Below, one piece after another: positions 5,574 to 9,902 of a stretch of 9,902 nt of DNA. How positions within the stretch are numbered: position 1 is the first letter of the stretch; each line of letters begins with the position of its first letter. The notes under the pieces were generated by a model. It was not told the origin of the DNA, made no database searches, and was given only the letters and a program-made list of their open reading frames with translations. Source of the DNA: Schleiferiaceae bacterium (GTDB lineage: Bacteria; Bacteroidota; Bacteroidia; Flavobacteriales; Schleiferiaceae); contig JAOARK010000231.1 in assembly GCA_025210575.1 (NCBI GenBank), forward strand, positions 1 to 9,902, read 5' to 3'. The position numbers were made by a program, and so were the translations under genes.

Positions 5574-7730
5574 ATGCGCGTTTTAGCCTCAGCAATATTA
5601 TTTCTAGTTACTTCTCTTTGCTGTGCGCAAGAACTTGTTCCGTATTTGATGGGTTCACTTTATGGATATGCCGACCTAGATGGAAATTTGGTGGTAAGTG
5701 CTGATTTTGATGAAGCGATGCCTTTTGAAAGTGGTATCGCTGCGGTTCAAAAAGGTTTGAATTGGGGAGCTATTGACTCTAAAGGTCAAATTATTGTTCC
5801 ATTTGAGTACGAGTTTGTGGAGATGGGCTTTATGAATGAGACTCCAATGCTATTTGTTGGTCGCAACAGCTTATTGGGGCTCTTTAATACTTCTGGGAAT
5901 AAATTGCTGGAGTGTGAGTATGAACAAGTAGCATTTTTTGGAGAAAATATAGTGGGATGTGTTCCTGGACAATGCACCATTTTTGGAAAGGAAGGAAATG
6001 AACTGGTTGAGTTAGTTGATGAGAAAGTGATCTTCCAAGAGGAACAAGAGATTCTATACACCTTAAATGAAAAGAAAGTCGGGTTCTTAGACCCTCAGGG
6101 TGAAGAGTTTTTCGCGACCAAAAAATATTCAAGCATAGACCCATTAGGAAAGAGCTATGTGGTGGTTTCTAAAGATGAAAAAAAGACCATTGTTTCAAAC
6201 CAGAATACCATACTTGACAAGGAAGGAGCCTTTGAAGATGCTTCTCTTCTGGATCAATGGGTGATGGTAAAGAAAAAAGGTAAATGGGGATTGTTAAATG
6301 ATGCAGGCAGCTACACACTTTTACCAGATTATGAAGAAATTAAAGTAATAAACGAGCATCTTATAGCTGCTAAAAAAGCAGGAAAATTTGGCCTTTTTGA
6401 TTACCAAGGCAATTCTAAAAGTGGATTCCTATATAAGCGAGTAGACAAAATCAGGGGTACCGATCAGTACATTAAAGCCTATACCAATGTTAATTGGAAC
6501 CTCTTGACTTCAACTGGAGATGCCACCGGCATAAATGATGTCTTTGCTCTTAATATAAAGGCTATAGAAAGAGATGGAATTCCTTTTAAAAGAGACAAAT
6601 GGGGTGTGATGAATAAAAATGGTGAAATTATTATTGAACCTATTTACACCATGATCTACACAACAAAATCGGGTAATTTCATTGTAAAAAAAGCCAATAA
6701 ATATGGAGTTGTTTCTACCAGTGGAACAACCCTGATCGAAGAAAAATACGATGCGCTACAAGAAAAGGATGATTACTTTCTTGGTCAAGATAAAGACAAG
6801 TACATCATTCTTGATTTACAAGGAAATGTTAGCGGAGAAACCTTAAACCGTTGGAGCAAACAAGCCTTTATGCCCTACAACTTATTTGCTGTAACTGATG
6901 GTGAGCTTCAAGGAGTATTGAATGCTAATGGAGATATTATTGTTCCTATTAAGTTCAACAGACTTGACACCATACATGGGATGATCGTTGGAATTCAAGG
7001 AAAAGACAAATACATCTATTACAAAAACGGAAGACAGATTTTTGAAGACCCGTACATTGATTTTGAAATGACTACACTAGGTTTAAAAGTGAAGCTCGAG
7101 GAAGACAACATCACTTACATGGGCCTTTACAACTTAAAGGATGACCGATGGTTTTTAGAACCTAAATGGAAGAGGATTATTCCATTTAATGACGATCGCT
7201 TTTTTACACTTCAAAGTAGAATTGACTTTTATGGAATTGCAGATACCAATTATCAAATTTTGGTAGAACCCATCTACGAAAAGTTATTTCCACTTTCTAA
7301 AAATTCTGCTCTCTACTTAAAACAAACAGATCAAGGCTATTACCTGATGCGCATTGATGAAGAATTGGTTTATGAGGAACCGTTCGAACTTGTTTCTATT
7401 TGGCGTGGCGCAGAACTAGGCGATTTCATATTTCTGGTAAGCCGAAACGACATGTATGGACTAATGAATACCGAAGGTAAAATGCTTTTAGATGTAGAAT
7501 ATCAGGAAATTGCTGAAAACAAACATTTAGATGAAAGTTACTTTAGAATAGGAAAGAATGGCAAGCAAGGAATGATAGACCACAAAGGAAATATTGTTAT
7601 TCAACCTGTTTACAAAGACATTGAAGAACTAGATTCGGGATGGTTTTGGGTTTTAGAGTCTAGAGATTCTAAAAAATACCTAATCAATCATGAAGGCAAA
7701 GCATTTTCAGACCATCTGAATAGAAATTAA
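5574..7730 (+). CDS. Secreted WG-repeat protein (718 aa)
   Basis: The start is placed at the ATG at 5574 because a clean signal peptide follows at once: M-R-V, a hydrophobic core through residue 15, and a likely signal peptidase I cut after A18 (CCA|QE). The frame continues upstream only to a TTG at 5451, adding 41 residues that would bury the signal. The mature protein is an array of WG-type repeats: short beta units of the form (W/Y/F)G-hydrophobic-x-x-x-x-G-x-hydrophobic, then a hydrophobic/proline–Y/F pair such as PFEYE or EPIYE. Clear units begin near residues 30, 63, 101, 169, 238, 272, 342, 377, 446, 553, 628 and 665; others are degenerate. WG repeats are thought to form beta-propeller-like or elongated folds that bind partners; no enzymatic motif is visible. 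It is probably periplasmic or outer-membrane associated; no C-terminal T9SS sorting domain is evident. It is transcribed divergently from the small ORF/cyclase pair and ends on a stop shared with the DUF5686 gene. Confidence 0.9.
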   Translation: MRVLASAILFLVTSLCCAQELVPYLMGSLYGYADLDGNLVVSADFDEAMPFESGIAAVQKGLNWGAIDSKGQIIVPFEYEFVEMGFMNETPMLFVGRNSLLGLFNTSGNKLLECEYEQVAFFGENIVGCVPGQCTIFGKEGNELVELVDEKVIFQEEQEILYTLNEKKVGFLDPQGEEFFATKKYSSIDPLGKSYVVVSKDEKKTIVSNQNTILDKEGAFEDASLLDQWVMVKKKGKWGLLNDAGSYTLLPDYEEIKVINEHLIAAKKAGKFGLFDYQGNSKSGFLYKRVDKIRGTDQYIKAYTNVNWNLLTSTGDATGINDVFALNIKAIERDGIPFKRDKWGVMNKNGEIIIEPIYTMIYTTKSGNFIVKKANKYGVVSTSGTTLIEEKYDALQEKDDYFLGQDKDKYIILDLQGNVSGETLNRWSKQAFMPYNLFAVTDGELQGVLNANGDIIVPIKFNRLDTIHGMIVGIQGKDKYIYYKNGRQIFEDPYIDFEMTTLGLKVKLEEDNITYMGLYNLKDDRWFLEPKWKRIIPFNDDRFFTLQSRIDFYGIADTNYQILVEPIYEKLFPLSKNSALYLKQTDQGYYLMRIDEELVYEEPFELVSIWRGAELGDFIFLVSRNDMYGLMNTEGKMLLDVEYQEIAENKHLDESYFRIGKNGKQGMIDHKGNIVIQPVYKDIEELDSGWFWVLESRDSKKYLINHEGKAFSDHLNRN
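7727..7730. other. Second shared TTAA double stop between convergent genes
   Basis: The WG-repeat gene stops with TAA at 7728-7730 and the minus-strand DUF5686 gene stops with TAA at 7729-7727. As at 3319-3322, one TTAA serves both strands and there is no intergenic terminator. Confidence 0.95.
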
Positions 7731-9902
7731 TTTACCGAATACATAAAAGAGAATTTAAAAGCCCAGTTTCCAATTGCATCGGGCAACTGATAAGCTCCGT
7801 AACGGTAAAATGCACCGGCACCAATTCCAAAGTATCCAACGCCAAACGTATTTATTCTAATCAAATTATCAAGCACCAATCCCGATTCAAAATAGCCATG
7901 CTCCATGGTTTTGGCAGCTTCAACAATTCCCTTGTGAAACTCTTTGTTTTGCATGCTCCCAATTCCGATGGCCTGCATAAAAATGACTTCTGGCTTAAAA
8001 TAACCATGTCTAAATAATAGAGACTGAAAATTATGTTTTAGGAATAAAGACCCATATTCAGAAGAAACAAATTCATTGAACCGCATGGTTTGAAAAGTGT
8101 TATTTAACACTACCGCAAATCCAGGTTTATAACTTGGACGGCTATTGAAGTTGATGGCGTAAGGAACCGGGTTATCTATAAAGCCTCCTTCTGCTGTGAC
8201 AATTGTTTTTCCTAAGCCAGGAAAGAAGTGCTCCCAGTTCACCCCAAACTCTACTTTGTTGTATTCAAAATCTCCCCATCCAATTCCATCAAATCCATGC
8301 GCCCATGAGAGGAACAATACGGGGTACTTTGAACCCGAGCTAATTCTTTGCCCATAATTATTCTTGAAGATTTCTTTGTGAACCCATCTCACTTTAATAT
8401 AAGCCTCAGCAAACCCATAGATCCTATCAGTAGGATCTTGCCCGACATCCACAGGAGTAAACAAATAATCATAATTCGGTTTTAAGGTAAAATTCCGGAC
8501 ACCAAATTTGGTTTCGAAATAATCTAAAAACCTAGCATTGAAATATGCGCTCACTTCTTCATGACTATCCATGAATGTACTGAAGAATTGTTCCCTAAAC
8601 CCACCAAAAAATTTCCAATAGCGTACATCAATAAGGCCAGGAGCACGTAAATCATTTTTATAATTGATCTCAAAATTATTATCTGGATTCTGTTTGAAAT
8701 AGAACTCACCGTGACCTCCATATTTCCATACCTTATCTCGAGATCCATGACCAAAATACCCTCCAATTTTAAAGTCTTTACTTAAGTATTTATTGGTGAA
8801 TATCCCTAAACCCAGTCTCCAACCTTCATACGTGTTATAGGCTATGAATTTGTTGAATTGCAGGTCAAACTTCTTAAAAGAAAGATATCCATTGTAGAGA
8901 TTATGGGTTGCATACAGAAAGCCGTCAAAATTGTATTTCTGCCCTAAGCTATCCATGTGATGATAGGTCTTCTGTTCTTTAGCATCCAAACCTTCAGCCC
9001 TATGGTCTTCCCAAAATTGATCACTTTTACTCCCTGCTCCCTCAACAAAATCTACTCTGAGCAACGAAAACACCGTATCTGGTATGGGGATGTTTATTTC
9101 GATGCTATCAAGAAAGGTCTTTCCAGACATTAATGCCCCGGTTTGTCTAAACGGAAATTTCTCAAGCACATAATTAAAGTTGAGCTGCGTTGGAAACCAG
9201 TATTTATCTTGAACAAATGAGTATCGCTGTTCAAGGCTAATATTGATCTTTCCAGTATCAGCTGGAAATGCATAGATGTACTCAATGGCCCAAAGGTTCG
9301 AGTTGATATGAATCTCTCCTGTAAGTCCTTCAAAATTTGCCCCTATGTCCGGAAGGTAGTCCATAATAAAGGTTGTATCACCTTCCGCATAAGTGGTGTC
9401 TTTTAAAATGAATATGTATTTCTTGTCGCCATTTCTGGAGATGGGATTGAGGTAATCTTTACCGATTAATGGAATGTTATTATCGTAAAACCCAAAATTC
9501 TGTAAACCTTCAGGCACCGTTCCCAACTCAGGGTCACTAAATCCACTTATCTTAGAACCTATTACTTTCTCAATAGATTTCTCTGGAGCTTTGTGATACT
9601 TGCGTGTAACACTTTCCATAATCAATAAGTGTCTTGTTTTAGCGGCTTCGAGATCTTTTACCGCTCTTATAGAATCTCTTCTGTCAAGCGTATCTAATTG
9701 CTCAATCGCTTTATAGGTTATGATATCCTTATTGTAAGACACATAGGTGTAGGATTCATAATTTTTAGGGTTATTCAATTTTCTGTTGGCTATGGCATTT
9801 CGAATAATTCGCAATGCTGGATTCTCTTTTGCCACTAAGTCAATTTCATCCAAAGCATTTACCGATGATTCAAGTTTAATAACCCAATCTTTACCATTGC
9901 GC
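7727..9902 (-). CDS. DUF5686-family outer-membrane protein (5' end outside window)
   Basis: The frame is open through the right edge: upstream of the TTG at 9853 another 16 sense codons run to 9902, so the TTG is not the start. About 724 residues are present. The segment encoded near 9781-9823 (NPALRIIRNAIANRK, then a Y-x-S-Y-x-Y-x-S-Y-N-K pattern) is the typical opening of the DUF5686 region. In complete family members it usually follows a signal peptide and a carboxypeptidase-regulatory-like beta domain, both presumably lost at the edge. The middle is periplasmic and beta-rich. The C-terminal half, from about the Y-N-T-Y-E-G-W-R-L-G-L-G stretch near 8810-8850, has alternating aromatic and polar strands consistent with an outer-membrane beta-barrel, ending F-K-F-S-F-M-Y-S-V-N. 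The family's function is not established; a role in envelope biogenesis or transport is inference. Confidence 0.85.
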   Translation of the reverse strand, partial: RNGKDWVIKLESSVNALDEIDLVAKENPALRIIRNAIANRKLNNPKNYESYTYVSYNKDIITYKAIEQLDTLDRRDSIRAVKDLEAAKTRHLLIMESVTRKYHKAPEKSIEKVIGSKISGFSDPELGTVPEGLQNFGFYDNNIPLIGKDYLNPISRNGDKKYIFILKDTTYAEGDTTFIMDYLPDIGANFEGLTGEIHINSNLWAIEYIYAFPADTGKINISLEQRYSFVQDKYWFPTQLNFNYVLEKFPFRQTGALMSGKTFLDSIEINIPIPDTVFSLLRVDFVEGAGSKSDQFWEDHRAEGLDAKEQKTYHHMDSLGQKYNFDGFLYATHNLYNGYLSFKKFDLQFNKFIAYNTYEGWRLGLGIFTNKYLSKDFKIGGYFGHGSRDKVWKYGGHGEFYFKQNPDNNFEINYKNDLRAPGLIDVRYWKFFGGFREQFFSTFMDSHEEVSAYFNARFLDYFETKFGVRNFTLKPNYDYLFTPVDVGQDPTDRIYGFAEAYIKVRWVHKEIFKNNYGQRISSGSKYPVLFLSWAHGFDGIGWGDFEYNKVEFGVNWEHFFPGLGKTIVTAEGGFIDNPVPYAINFNSRPSYKPGFAVVLNNTFQTMRFNEFVSSEYGSLFLKHNFQSLLFRHGYFKPEVIFMQAIGIGSMQNKEFHKGIVEAAKTMEHGYFESGLVLDNLIRINTFGVGYFGIGAGAFYRYGAYQLPDAIGNWAFKFSFMYSVN

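Noticed and set aside
5574..7730. DNA-level tandem repeat or CRISPR-like array in the WG gene
   Set aside because: The periodicity exists only at protein level; the nucleotide sequences of the units are too different and no regular repeat-spacer pattern is present.
9851..9853. TTG at 9853 as the start of the DUF5686 gene
   Set aside because: The frame continues without a stop to the window edge, and the family normally has a signal peptide and a beta domain before this point.

Overview
The window looks like a piece of chromosome from a low-GC member of the Bacteroidota, probably Flavobacteriia or Cytophagia. Four things point there: a DUF5686-type outer-membrane protein, a secreted WG-repeat protein, a TPR–coiled coil–membrane–effector signalling protein of the design common in this phylum, and a -7 box matching the Bacteroidota consensus TAnnTTTG. 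No tRNA, rRNA, mobile element, CRISPR array or phage gene is visible. The content looks like resident chromosomal genes rather than an island.

Layout. Positions 1-3322 hold three plus-strand genes. The first is the 3' part of a polytopic membrane protein, cut by the left edge. The second is scoB, the B subunit of a 3-oxoacid CoA-transferase, followed by a strong intrinsic terminator. The third is a 460-codon polytopic protein resembling GT-C glycosyltransferases; its start lies in or just after the terminator T-tract. Positions 3319-5328 hold a minus-strand pair: a 57-codon ORF in the 5155-5328 gap, then, 12 bases on, a predicted transmembrane adenylate cyclase with periplasmic TPRs. A 245-bp divergent intergenic region (5329-5573) carries a perfect 15-bp palindrome. 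It separates this pair from a plus-strand secreted WG-repeat protein (5574-7730). The right end (7727-9902, minus) is a DUF5686-family outer-membrane protein whose N-terminus lies beyond the window.

How the parts relate. scoB belongs to ketone-body or short-chain acyl-CoA metabolism, but its A subunit is not in the window. The two membrane proteins around it are probably envelope or glycan-related and have no obvious link to it. The best candidate for an uncharacterised system is the small protein plus cyclase pair, divergent from the WG-repeat gene across a palindrome-bearing region. Both convergent gene pairs end on a shared TTAA tetranucleotide that supplies the stop codon on each strand, so neither pair has room for a terminator between its genes.

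Several starts are revised here. The cyclase probably starts at the ATG at 5142, not the TTG at 5148. The WG protein probably starts at the ATG at 5574, just before a signal peptide. The GT-C-like gene has no usable ATG in its own frame, but adding one T to a T7 run would connect it to an ATG at 1923.
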